DNA of 64,000 nt from assembly GCF_002007115.1 (NCBI RefSeq), contig NZ_MVAD01000005.1, forward strand, positions 1 through 64,000, written 5' to 3'. Shown here piece after piece: positions 9,127 through 17,321 of the stretch; position 1 is the stretch's first letter; every line of letters starts with the position of its first letter. This DNA is from Massilia sp. KIM. GTDB taxonomy: Bacteria > Pseudomonadota > Gammaproteobacteria > Burkholderiales > Burkholderiaceae_D. The position numbers and the translations under genes are program-made. Under the pieces are notes generated by a model. The model ran no database searches. It had not been told where the DNA came from and saw only the letters and a program-made list of their open reading frames with translations.

Positions 9127-9153
9127 ACAATAAAGTTGTCAAAATTTTATTGT
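9127..9153. promoter_or_regulatory. Inverted repeat ACAATAAA-N11-TTTATTGT
   Basis: A perfect 8-bp inverted repeat with an 11-bp spacer lies 10 bp before the PAP2 start codon, in a short AT-rich stretch. It may be an operator or a 5' leader hairpin near the ribosome-binding site. Its binding protein is unknown. Confidence 0.4.
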
Positions 9154-9163
9154 CGGCGGAATC

Positions 9164-9772
9164 ATGCTCGAGCACCTGAACCTCACCCTGTTTGCGGCCC
9201 TCAACGCCCATGCCGGCCTGTCCGGCTGGCAGTTGTTGGGCGCCGTGTTCGCGGCCGAATGGCTGATCTTCCTGGTGCCGCTGGCGCTGGTGCTCCTGTG
9301 GGCGGGCGGGGCCGGCGCGCGGCGCGACGTGGCCTTGCGCGCCTTCTTCGCGGCGGCCTGCGCGCTCAGTGTCAACGCCCTGATCGGACATTTCTGGTAC
9401 AGCCCGCGTCCCTTCGTGGCCGAGATCGGCCACACCTTCCTGTTCCACGACCCCGACAGTTCCTTCCCCAGCGACCATGCGACCAGCATCTTCTCGGTGG
9501 CCCTGGTGCTTGCCTTCAGCGCGGTCCCGCTGGCGCGCCGCATCGGCATGGCGCTGCTGCCGTTGGCGCTGGTGATCGCCTGGTCGCGCGTCTACCTGGG
9601 CGTGCACTGGCCGAAGGACATGGCCGGTGCGCTGGCGGTCTCGGCCGCGATGGCGCTGCTGGCCCATACCCCGGCCGCACAGGCGGCCAGCCGGCGCGCC
9701 CTGCCGGCGCTCGAAGCCCTGTACCGGCGCCTGCTGGCGCTGCCGATCGGACGCGGCTGGCTGCAGCCCTGA
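9164..9772 (+). CDS. PAP2-family phosphatase, probable undecaprenyl-diphosphatase (BcrC-like)
   Basis: A 202-residue integral membrane acid phosphatase. The three PAP2 motifs are present: the RPF of SPRPF (about residue 85), PSDHATS (about 105) and SRVYLGVHWPKD (about 143). Five to six hydrophobic segments surround them. The short length and the N-terminal LNLTLFAALNAHAG resemble BcrC/YbjG enzymes, which recycle undecaprenyl pyrophosphate for cell-wall synthesis on the periplasmic face. A general lipid phosphatase cannot be excluded. A candidate Pho box upstream suggests phosphate-responsive expression. Confidence 0.85.
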   Translation: MLEHLNLTLFAALNAHAGLSGWQLLGAVFAAEWLIFLVPLALVLLWAGGAGARRDVALRAFFAAACALSVNALIGHFWYSPRPFVAEIGHTFLFHDPDSSFPSDHATSIFSVALVLAFSAVPLARRIGMALLPLALVIAWSRVYLGVHWPKDMAGALAVSAAMALLAHTPAAQAASRRALPALEALYRRLLALPIGRGWLQP

Positions 9773-9790
9773 CCCCGACCGGCCTGGGGC

Positions 9791-10201
9791 TTATTCCTCG
9801 GGCGGCACGAACACCAGCTTCTTGTCGGCGTCGAAGCGGAACACGCCGATCGCCTGGCCGGTGACGGCGTCGGCGTCCGGCGCTTCGAGCTCGGAGCAGC
9901 CGCGCGTCTCGACCAGCCAGGCCTCGTCGTCGGCGCGCAGCGTATAGGTGCCGTTGCCGCTGTCGAACAGCTCGATCTCCATGCCCGGCAGGCGCACTTC
10001 GCCCAGTTCCATCTGGCGCTGGCAATCCGGCATGCGCGAGACGATCAGGCGCAGGGCCGCGCGCTTGCTCCAGAAATAATCCTGGTCGACCCGGACGATC
10101 AGCGCATGCTGGTTGTCGTCGATGGTGTAGCTGGCGGTTTCGCTGGTGCAGCCGGCCAGCAGCAGGGGCAGAAGCGCGGGCAGGAGGGGGGAAAGGCGCA
10201 T
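9791..10201 (-). CDS. Putative lipoprotein, hypothetical
   Basis: A 136-residue protein starting with a lipoprotein signal (hydrophobic run PLLPALLPLLLAGC, lipobox LAGC at about residues 15-18). The mature part has no family I recognise. It contains one internal disulfide-capable pair (MPDCQRQ and RGCSEL) and a beta-rich pattern. The ATG at 10201 was chosen because it opens directly onto the signal peptide; the frame continues upstream without coding bias. It lies downstream of the LpxR-like gene on the same strand (83 bp gap) and may share its transcript. Confidence 0.75.
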   Translation of the reverse strand: MRLSPLLPALLPLLLAGCTSETASYTIDDNQHALIVRVDQDYFWSKRAALRLIVSRMPDCQRQMELGEVRLPGMEIELFDSGNGTYTLRADDEAWLVETRGCSELEAPDADAVTGQAIGVFRFDADKKLVFVPPEE

Positions 10202-10284
10202 GGGAGATCCGAAGTTCGTCGATGCAACATTGCATCTCCCGCCGAGTATAGAAGCGCCTTCCGCGCCGTGCAACCGCGCCCGTG

Positions 10285-11313
10285 TCAGAACTCGGTGCCG
10301 AGCGTCAGCGCGCCGAAGCTGTGGCGGTGCACCTTGCAGGGCGAACAGAACTCGGGCGTGCGCCGGGTCGCCTTGAACTGCACGAACCAGGGGCCGTGGT
10401 CGACCCCGCGGGTGCGCGGGAAGTCCAGGCGCAGGCCGGCCATGGCGTCGCCCACCCAGCGCCGCGGGCGCACGCCGGGGTCGTCGCGCCCGGGCCGCCC
10501 CTGGAGGAACAGGTTGTAGGCCATGTAGCGCCCTTCGAGGCCGACGAAGGCCGTGCACTGGACCCAGTCCCACAGGCAGGAGGTGCCGAGCTTGTTGCCG
10601 GTCAGGCGATGGCTGATCCCGGGCGGCATCGGCGAGACCGGCGGCAGGTCCTTGCCGAGCGCCAGCGTCACGCCGCCGGCCGCGTAGCTCATCAGGGTGC
10701 CGAGGCCGGCGCGCCAGTAGGCATTGGTCTGCACCTGCACCCTGCCCAGGTCCCCCGACAGGCCGGGCAGGGCGGCGCGCTTTTCCACCGCCAGCACGAA
10801 GGCCAGGGAATTGCCGACCTGGTGGTCCCAGCCGCGCGGTTCGGGACGCTCGACCACGCGGTGCACCAGTTTTTGCGTGGGCTCGGCCAGCGACAGGCTG
10901 CCGGTCATGCCGGCCTGGGCGCTGAAGGTGGTCAGCACTTCGCCGCCGGGCGAGAGGAACAGGTAGTCGCGCTGCAGGTAGAGCAGGCCGGCGTAGGGCC
11001 GGTCCCAGGACTGGTAACGGGCCACCGTGATGTCGTTCGGGGTGTACATCAGCTGCCCGAAGCTGTTCTGGGTGAACAGCAGGCGGTCGCCGGCGCAGTC
11101 GAACACGCGGCACAGGCTCTCGGTCAGGGAGCGCATGCGCGGCCCGCGCGTATCGGCGAGGTGGCGTCCGGCGAGCTGGATGCCGTTGGTGTAGTAGCGG
11201 TCGGTGCCGAAGAAATCGTCGTTCTCGTAGGTGAGGAAACGCGACTCCTGGGCGCCGGCGCTACCGGCCAGCAGCAGCGCGAGGGCAAGGAGGCGGGTGA
11301 GCAAGGGCTGCAT
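10285..11313 (-). CDS. LpxR-family outer-membrane lipid A deacylase
   Basis: A 342-residue protein with an N-terminal signal peptide (LLALALLLAGSAGA, cleavage near residue 21) and an outer-membrane barrel pattern ending in an aromatic residue (GTEF). The LpxR signature TYENDDFFGTDRYYTNG near the mature N-terminus contains the Asn-Asp pair and Thr-Asp-Arg-Tyr-Tyr-Thr motif characteristic of the family. LpxR of Salmonella removes the 3'-acyloxyacyl chain of lipid A in a Ca2+-dependent way. Whether this homologue acts on lipid A is inference; family members are common in beta- and gammaproteobacteria. Confidence 0.82.
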   Translation of the reverse strand: MQPLLTRLLALALLLAGSAGAQESRFLTYENDDFFGTDRYYTNGIQLAGRHLADTRGPRMRSLTESLCRVFDCAGDRLLFTQNSFGQLMYTPNDITVARYQSWDRPYAGLLYLQRDYLFLSPGGEVLTTFSAQAGMTGSLSLAEPTQKLVHRVVERPEPRGWDHQVGNSLAFVLAVEKRAALPGLSGDLGRVQVQTNAYWRAGLGTLMSYAAGGVTLALGKDLPPVSPMPPGISHRLTGNKLGTSCLWDWVQCTAFVGLEGRYMAYNLFLQGRPGRDDPGVRPRRWVGDAMAGLRLDFPRTRGVDHGPWFVQFKATRRTPEFCSPCKVHRHSFGALTLGTEF

Positions 11314-11513
11314 CGTCGGCCTTTCGAGTTCGTCACCAGCCTAGTGTCGAACTTGCGGAAAGGACTTTGTTGATCTGCAACAGAGATTTGCTGCAGCATC
11401 CTTGTCGGTTTCAGGCGAACTCCGTCGATTGCCGATTTACGCCATGATAGGCCGCCTGCCCAGCCAGCGACCGCGCCGCCGTCCGGCGGCGCCTTTGATA
11501 AGCGAGCACACCG

Positions 11514-11729
11514 ATGCAAGACGAACCGAGCCTGACCAGGGGGCGGCGCAGCGCCGCTCCCGAACGCATGCGCCAGGGGCCGCGCTTCCAGCAGCAGTCG
11601 GCGCCCGGCGCGGACCCGGCGCCGCCAGTGGACGCGCCCGGCGATCCGCTGTGCCGCGACACCGCCTATGCCGGCCTGGTGACGGCGGTGCGCAGCGCGG
11701 TCGAGCGCAACGCCGGCTTCGGCGCCTGA
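11514..11729 (+). CDS. Small hypothetical protein
   Basis: A 71-residue open frame with strong G/C-ending codon preference, which supports a real gene. The sequence is polar and Pro/Arg-rich in the first 45 residues, then DTAYAGLVTAVRSAVERNAGFGA. No family recognised, no signal peptide. It converges on the HAD gene with a one-base gap between the stop codons. The ribosome-binding site is weak, so a chance open frame in GC-rich DNA is possible. Confidence 0.45.
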   Translation: MQDEPSLTRGRRSAAPERMRQGPRFQQQSAPGADPAPPVDAPGDPLCRDTAYAGLVTAVRSAVERNAGFGA

Positions 11730-11730
11730 A

Positions 11731-12378
11731 TTAGTCCGCGCTCTTGCGCGCGGCCTGGCCCAGCCCCAGCAGGTCGCGCGGGGCCGCGAACTCGCATGCC
11801 GGCGCGCAGCGGCGCAGGGCTTCGATCGGGGCATAGCCCCAGCTCACCGCGCCGAAGCCGACTCCGGCCTTGCGCGCGGCGTCGGCGTCGGTGGCCTGGT
11901 CGCCGATGTACAAGGCCTGTTCCGGCCTGACCCCGGCGCGCCTGACCACCTTGCGGATGCGCGCGGTCTTGCCGAAGATCGACATCCCGCACTCGTACTG
12001 GCGCACCAGGGCCGCCAGGTCCGGCCCCAGCACCAGGCGCACATTCTGCTCCGAGTTGGACGACACCACCGCCAGTTCCACCCCGTGCCGGTCGAGCGCG
12101 CCCAGGGTTTCGGCCACGCCCTCGAACAGCGGGATGCGGCCGGCGTTGTCGCGCATGCGCTCGATGAAGGAGCGCGAGGCCAGCGGCAGCTTCCAGGCCG
12201 GCATGCCGACGTGGCGCATGATGTCGCGCGGACCGTAGTGGCGCAGCCGTTCGGCCTGGGCGGCGTCGACGCGCCGGAAGCCATGCTGGTCGGCGATCTC
12301 GTTGAACACGCTCATGAAGAACGGGAACGAGTCGGCCAGGGTGCCGTCGAAGTCGAAGATCGCCAGGCGGTAGTTCAT
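11731..12378 (-). CDS. HAD-family hydrolase (phosphoglycolate phosphatase-like)
   Basis: A 215-residue haloacid-dehalogenase phosphatase. Motif I FDFDGTLADS (residues about 8-17, nucleophile Asp), motif II VVSSNSE, motif III lysine in FGKTARIRKV, and motif IV YIGDQATDADAARKAG are all present. The helical cap between motifs I and II matches subfamily IA. Such enzymes remove phosphate from small metabolites; the substrate is not evident. The ATG at 12378 was chosen because the homology begins there, although the frame extends upstream. Confidence 0.87.
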   Translation of the reverse strand: MNYRLAIFDFDGTLADSFPFFMSVFNEIADQHGFRRVDAAQAERLRHYGPRDIMRHVGMPAWKLPLASRSFIERMRDNAGRIPLFEGVAETLGALDRHGVELAVVSSNSEQNVRLVLGPDLAALVRQYECGMSIFGKTARIRKVVRRAGVRPEQALYIGDQATDADAARKAGVGFGAVSWGYAPIEALRRCAPACEFAAPRDLLGLGQAARKSAD

Positions 12379-12557
12379 GCGTCGCAGCTCGGAAGGTCCA
12401 TGGCGCCGATTATATAGGCCGCGAAAGGGGGCAAGACCCGGCAGCCGGCGTTGCTGGATGATCACGCATGCCCCGGCTTGCCGGTATGTGTTGTTGAGTA
12501 AAACTTCGTTTCCTGACAGAATCGCCAAACCTCCACGTGATCCTGTCCCGCCACCCC

Positions 12558-14504
12558 ATGAACCTGAACGCCGACGATTATTTCGACATGGTGCGCGCCC
12601 ATGCGCCCGCCAGCTCCACACCGGTGTCCACCGCCATTCCCGAGATCGTCGACGCCAACGGCGACGGCATCGCCGACATCCTGACCTTCGGCGCCTGGTA
12701 TCCGCACAACGGCGGCAGCGCCGTGGCCCAGCCCTCCTTCCTGATGCTTGGCAAGGGCGACGGCACCTATACGCCGGCGCCGGCCGGCATGCTGCCGGCC
12801 AGCCTGAGCACCATCCACCCGCGCGAAGTGGTGCAGGCCGACTTCAACAAGGACGGCCGGCCCGACCTCTTCATCGCGGACCATGGCTACGACGCCGCGC
12901 CCTTCCCGGGGGCCCAGAACAAGCTGCTGCTGAGCCAAGCCGGCGGCGGCTGGGTCGACGCCAGCGCCAGGCTGCCCCAGCTTCCGGACTACAGCCACAG
13001 CGCGGCGGCGGGCGACATCAATGGCGACGGCAATCTGGATCTGTTCGTGGGTAACATGAGCAGCCCGGCCAGCCCCGCCGAACCCTATGTGCTGCTGGGC
13101 GACGGCGCGGGCAACTTCAGCCGCTCGAACGTCGGCCTGCCGGTCGAGTCGGGCGGTCTGCTGAACCGGCAGAACGGCGGCTTCGGCTTCACCTCTTCGC
13201 TGCTGGCCGACCTGAACGGCGACGGCCGCCTGGACCTCGTGCTCGGCAACGACGGCAACGTCCACAACCGCGAGCACCGTTCGCTGGTCTACTGGAACAC
13301 CGGCGGCGGTTACAGCGCCAGCGCGATGAGCACCCTGCCGCAGGGGTATTTCGGCGATACCCGCATCGTGCACGACCTCGCCGCCACCGACATCGACGGC
13401 GACGGCGACCAGGACCTGCTGCTGCTCTCGTCCGAGTCCACCCCCAGCGACGCCTATGCCGACGGCTGGTCGCTGGAAGTGGTGCGCAACGACGGCGGCA
13501 AGTTCGCCGACGCCACCCTGGAGCATTTCCGGGCCGAGGACAGCCGCGAAGGCCTGCCCAACACCAACAGCAAGATCGGCGCCAGCCAGTTCATCCGCCT
13601 GATCGACGCCAACGGCGACGGCAGCCGCGACATCGTCGTCACCCAGTTCATGAACAACCTGCCGACGGCGAATACGCCCATCGTATGGGCCAACGACGGC
13701 TTCGGCCACTTCGAGGTGGCGCTGCGCGCCGGCCAGCTCACTACCCTGGCGGGCGACCCCTATTTCGTCGGCGTGTACAACCTGCCGGTGCCGACCAAGC
13801 ACGGCCTGAGCTTCAGCGCGCTCAACCTGTACGAGGGCACGCTGTACCAGAACACGGCCTGGGCCACCAAGGCCTTGCCGCCGGTGGCGGCGATCCGCGC
13901 CACGGCGCGCGACGACGTGATCCGCCAGAACAGCGCCAGCAACAGCATCGACGGCGGCGCCGGCCTCGACACCGTGGTCTATGCCAAGGCGGCGTCCGGC
14001 TACCAGGTGGTGCGCGCCAGCGGCGGCGCCACCGTGCGCGACCTGTCGGGCGCCGACGGCGTCGACACCCTGGCCGCGGTGGAGCGCCTGCGTTTCGCCG
14101 ACAAGGCGGTCGCGCTCGACGTCGAGGGCGTGGCCGGCCAGGCCTATCGCGTCTACCAGGCGGCTTTCGCGCGCACGCCCGACCAGGGCGGGCTGGGTTA
14201 CTGGATCGAGGCCATGGACAAGGGCGCCAGCCTGGCGAGCGTCGCCGCCGGCTTCGTCGCGTCGGGAGAGTTCGCGCAGCGCTACGGCGCCAGCCCGGCC
14301 AATCGCGAACTGGTCGAGAAGTTCTACCAGAACGTGCTCAAGCGCCCGGGCGAAAAGGCCGGCGTCGACTACTGGACCGGGGTGCTGGACAACAAGCACG
14401 CGACCGTGGCCGAAGTACTGATGGGCTTCAGCGAAAGCCCGGAGAACGTGGCGGCGCTGGTCGGCGTGATGGCCAACGGCGTCGCCTACACGCCCTTCGG
14501 CTGA
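12558..14504 (+). CDS. FG-GAP/VCBS-repeat protein with C-terminal DUF4214
   Basis: A 648-residue calcium-binding-type protein. At least six D-x-(N/D)-x-D-G-x-x-D loops are visible (DANGDGIAD, DFNKDGRPD, DINGDGNLD, DLNGDGRLD, DIDGDGDQD, DANGDGSRD), typical of FG-GAP/VCBS beta-propeller blades. After residue about 450 a DDVIRQNSASNSIDGGAGLDTVVY segment resembles a degenerate haemolysin-type (RTX) linker. The last 125 residues are DUF4214 (VYQAAFARTPDQGGLGYWI; LKRPGEKAGVDYW). No Sec signal is seen. In this family group, export by a type I secretion system is likely, but that is inference; no T1SS genes are nearby. Confidence 0.85.
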   Translation: MNLNADDYFDMVRAHAPASSTPVSTAIPEIVDANGDGIADILTFGAWYPHNGGSAVAQPSFLMLGKGDGTYTPAPAGMLPASLSTIHPREVVQADFNKDGRPDLFIADHGYDAAPFPGAQNKLLLSQAGGGWVDASARLPQLPDYSHSAAAGDINGDGNLDLFVGNMSSPASPAEPYVLLGDGAGNFSRSNVGLPVESGGLLNRQNGGFGFTSSLLADLNGDGRLDLVLGNDGNVHNREHRSLVYWNTGGGYSASAMSTLPQGYFGDTRIVHDLAATDIDGDGDQDLLLLSSESTPSDAYADGWSLEVVRNDGGKFADATLEHFRAEDSREGLPNTNSKIGASQFIRLIDANGDGSRDIVVTQFMNNLPTANTPIVWANDGFGHFEVALRAGQLTTLAGDPYFVGVYNLPVPTKHGLSFSALNLYEGTLYQNTAWATKALPPVAAIRATARDDVIRQNSASNSIDGGAGLDTVVYAKAASGYQVVRASGGATVRDLSGADGVDTLAAVERLRFADKAVALDVEGVAGQAYRVYQAAFARTPDQGGLGYWIEAMDKGASLASVAAGFVASGEFAQRYGASPANRELVEKFYQNVLKRPGEKAGVDYWTGVLDNKHATVAEVLMGFSESPENVAALVGVMANGVAYTPFG

Positions 14505-14517
14505 CCCGCGCGGCGCG

Positions 14518-15447
14518 TCAGGGCACGACCTGCAGCACGCTCGGACCGCCTTCCAGCATCGACTGGCGCAGGCGCATCGCGTCGCGTCCCGGCGGCAGCC
14601 CGAAGAAGCGGGTGTATTCGCGCGAGAACTGCGAGCTGCTTTCGTAGCCGACCGCATGGGCCGCGCCGGCGGCGTCGCGCTGGCCGGTCAGCATCAGGCG
14701 GCGCGCTTCCTGCAGGCGCATCTGCTTCTGGTACTGCAGCGGCGACAGTCCGGTGACGGTCTTGAAGTGCTCGTGCAGGGTTGAGGGGCTCATCCCCACC
14801 TCGCTCGCCAGGCGCTCGATGCTGAAGGGACGGTTGTAGTGCTCGCGGATCCAGACCGTGGCGCGGGTGATCTGCTGCACCCGGCTCTCGCCGCAGGCGA
14901 TGTAGCGGATCACGTCGGCCTGTTCGCTGGTGAGCAGGCGGTAGTGCAGTTCGCGCACCACCAGCGGCGCCAGCACCATGATGTCCTGGGGCGTATCGAG
15001 CAGGCGCAGCAGGCGCACCGCAACCTCGGCCAGCTCGGCCGTGGTGTCGCTCACGAACACTCCGCGCGGCACGCTGCCGCGCGGACGCGCCGGCGGCGTC
15101 GCGCCGGGCAGCTCGAGGTTGAGCGAGGCCAGCATGGCGCGGTCGAGGTCGAGGCGGAAGGACAGGTAGGGTTCCTCGGGCGTGGCGGTGAGCACGCTGC
15201 CGCACATCGGCACGTCGACCGACACCGTGAGGAACTTGGCCGGGCCGTAGTGGTAGGCGGTCTCGCCCAGGGTGACCATCTTGCTGCCCTGGGCGATGAT
15301 CCCAACCGCCGGCACGTGCACGGTGTGCAGCGGCTGGGTCGGCGCGGAGGCGCGCACCAGCCACAGGCCGGGCACGGCGGTCTCGTGCTGGCCGTCGGTG
15401 GGGGCGTGGCGGGCGATCAGGGCCGCCAGTTCACGGATCGCTTGCAT
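14518..15447 (-). CDS. AraC-family transcriptional regulator (PF06719 N-terminus)
   Basis: A 309-residue regulator. The N-terminal part (PAVGIIAQGSKMVTLGETAYHYGPAKFLTVSVDVPM region) matches the AraC_N domain of small-molecule-responsive regulators. The C-terminal helix-turn-helix pair is FSIERLASEVGMSPSTLHEHFK and AAHAVGYESSSQFSREYTRFFG. It follows an SDR gene on the same strand by 88 bp and probably regulates it; such AraC/SDR pairs are common. The ATG at 15447 gives the usual family length. Confidence 0.9.
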   Translation of the reverse strand: MQAIRELAALIARHAPTDGQHETAVPGLWLVRASAPTQPLHTVHVPAVGIIAQGSKMVTLGETAYHYGPAKFLTVSVDVPMCGSVLTATPEEPYLSFRLDLDRAMLASLNLELPGATPPARPRGSVPRGVFVSDTTAELAEVAVRLLRLLDTPQDIMVLAPLVVRELHYRLLTSEQADVIRYIACGESRVQQITRATVWIREHYNRPFSIERLASEVGMSPSTLHEHFKTVTGLSPLQYQKQMRLQEARRLMLTGQRDAAGAAHAVGYESSSQFSREYTRFFGLPPGRDAMRLRQSMLEGGPSVLQVVP

Positions 15448-15535
15448 ACGGTCTCCTTCGATCGGGATGGCATTATTGAACACGAAAACGTGCGGGCGCG
15501 GGTCCGGATTGATTGCCTGATCCTCCGGCAAGGCC

Positions 15536-16279
15536 TCAGGCCACCCCGCCATTGGCGCGCAGCACCTGGCCGTTGACCCAGCCGGACTGCGGCCCGGCCA
15601 GGAAGGACACCACGCTGGCGATGTCCTCGGGCTCGCCCAGGCGCTCCAGCGGCGGCATCCTGGCGAAGTGCTCGATCTGCTCCGGCGTCTTGCCATTGAA
15701 AAAGAGTTCGGTCGCGACCGGCCCCGGGGCCACCGCGTTCACGCGCACCCGGCGGCCGCGCAACTCCTTGGCGAAGACGCCGGTGAAGGTCTCGACCGCG
15801 GCCTTGGTGGCGCTGTAGACCGCGTAGCCCGGCAGTTTCAGGGCCAGCACCGAGGTCGAGAAGTTGACGATGCTGCCGCCGTCGCGGATGCGGCGCGCCG
15901 CTTCGCGCAGGGTGTTGAAGGTGCCTTGCACGTTGATGGCGAAGGTCTGGGCGAACAGCTCGTCCGAGGTGTCGGCCAGCGGCATGGTCTTGAGGATGCC
16001 GGCGTTGTTGACCAGGACGTCGACCTTGCCCAATTCGCGCTCGACGCTGTCGAACAGGAAGCGCACCTCGTCGGCGCGCGAGACGTCGGCCCTGACCGCG
16101 ATCGCCGTGTGGCCGGCGGCGCGCAGGGCGGCCACGGTCTTGTCGGCTTCGGCGGCATTGCTGGCGTAGTTGACGGCGACGCGGTAGCCGTCCTCCGCCA
16201 GTCGCCGGGCGACGGCCGCGCCGATGCCGCGCGAGGCGCCGGTGACGATGGCGACGGGTTGCTGTGCTTGCTGGTTCAT
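15536..16279 (-). CDS. SDR-family NAD(P)-dependent oxidoreductase
   Basis: A 247-residue classical short-chain dehydrogenase. It has the cofactor motif TGASRGIG (about residues 13-20), the NNAG motif (about 91), and the catalytic Ser...YSATK (Tyr and Lys about 153-157). The end ANGG is typical of 3-oxoacyl-ACP-reductase-like SDRs. The substrate is unknown. It is probably transcribed with the AraC regulator downstream and preceded by a pair of direct repeats that could be the regulator's site. Confidence 0.9.
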   Translation of the reverse strand: MNQQAQQPVAIVTGASRGIGAAVARRLAEDGYRVAVNYASNAAEADKTVAALRAAGHTAIAVRADVSRADEVRFLFDSVERELGKVDVLVNNAGILKTMPLADTSDELFAQTFAINVQGTFNTLREAARRIRDGGSIVNFSTSVLALKLPGYAVYSATKAAVETFTGVFAKELRGRRVRVNAVAPGPVATELFFNGKTPEQIEHFARMPPLERLGEPEDIASVVSFLAGPQSGWVNGQVLRANGGVA

Positions 16280-16323
16280 GCTGTCCTCCTTGATTGAATG
16301 GATGGATGCATGATCGACTATTA

Positions 16324-16349
16324 GCGCAAAAAGATCATTACGCGCAAAA
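16324..16349 (-). promoter_or_regulatory. Direct repeats upstream of the SDR gene, candidate AraC operator
   Basis: Read on the minus strand, TTTTGCGC occurs twice with an 18-bp period (16349-16342 and 16331-16324), 45-70 bp before the SDR start. Direct half-sites of this kind are typical for AraC-family activators. The adjacent AraC gene is the likely partner; this is inference. Confidence 0.4.
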
Positions 16350-16371
16350 CAGCAACTTCATTCAGTTTGTA

Positions 16372-17265
16372 TTAACAATCCTGCGCTTTGACGAAGTCGA
16401 TGAAGCGGCGCAGCGCCAGCGTCGTCTGGCGCTGGCGCGGATAGTAGAGGAAGGGGCGGCCGATGCCGGGTTCCCAGTCGTCCAGCACGGATACCAGGGA
16501 ACCGGATGCGAGTCCGGCGCGCGCGTAATCGGCCGGCACGTAGGCCACGCCGGCGCCGCCGCTGGCGGCCATGGTGGCGGCCAGGGCGTCGGTCACGGTC
16601 AGCGCGCCTTGCGGCTTGAGCTTGAGCGCTTCGCCATTCTTGCGGAAGCACCAGGCGAAGATGGTCCCGCCGGGGAAGCGCTGCCGGATGCAGGCGTGCC
16701 GCGCGAGGTCCTGCGGCGTGGCCGGGACGCCCTGGCGCGCCAGGTAGTCCGGCGCGGCGACCACGCAATAGCGCTGGTCGGGTCCGAGCGGCAGGGCCAC
16801 CATGTCCTGGGCCAGCTCCTCGTCGAAGCGCACCCCGGCGTCGAAGCCCTCGCTGACGATGTCGGTGAGGGCCGCGTCGGAGGCGATCTCGATGTGCACG
16901 TCGGGATGCAGTTGCAGGAAGCGCGCGGCCAGGGGCGCCAGCAGGTACTGGGCGACCGGGCCGGGCGCGTTGATGCGGATGGTGCCGGCCGAGGTGTCGC
17001 GGAAGCGGTTCAGGCCATCGAGGGCCTCGTCGACCTGCTCGAACACCGGCCCCAGGCTGGCCAGCAGGTATTCGCCGGCCTCGGTCAGGGCCACGCTGCG
17101 GGTGGTCCGGCGCAGCAGGGGCAGGCCAAGCTGGGATTCCAGCCGGCGCATGGTCTGGCTCAGGAGCGAGGTCGAGACCTGGCGCTCCAGCGCGGCGCGC
17201 CGGAAGCTCCGGTGCTGGGCCACGCAGGCGAAGGCTTCGAGGTCGGGGAGCGCGATCTTGCGCAT
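16372..17265 (-). CDS. LysR-family transcriptional regulator
   Basis: A 297-residue LTTR. The N-terminal winged helix reads [35 protein letters not shown], followed by [19 protein letters not shown]. The effector domain contains [19 protein letters not shown] and ends in a conserved FIDFVKA helix. It belongs to the group often linked to oxidoreductases. It lies 56 bp after the molybdenum hydroxylase gene on the same strand and may be cotranscribed with it. Start ATG at 17265; an in-frame upstream Met would add 11 residues. Confidence 0.9.
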   Translation of the reverse strand: MRKIALPDLEAFACVAQHRSFRRAALERQVSTSLLSQTMRRLESQLGLPLLRRTTRSVALTEAGEYLLASLGPVFEQVDEALDGLNRFRDTSAGTIRINAPGPVAQYLLAPLAARFLQLHPDVHIEIASDAALTDIVSEGFDAGVRFDEELAQDMVALPLGPDQRYCVVAAPDYLARQGVPATPQDLARHACIRQRFPGGTIFAWCFRKNGEALKLKPQGALTVTDALAATMAASGGAGVAYVPADYARAGLASGSLVSVLDDWEPGIGRPFLYYPRQRQTTLALRRFIDFVKAQDC

Positions 17266-17321
17266 GGGGCCTTGCCAGAGTTGGAAACGCCCCATTATGC
17301 AACAGGAAGCCGCGACGGCGC

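Noticed and set aside
12462..14657. 731-codon open frame opposite the FG-GAP gene
   Set aside because: Antisense shadow; the plus strand carries the conserved calcium loops.
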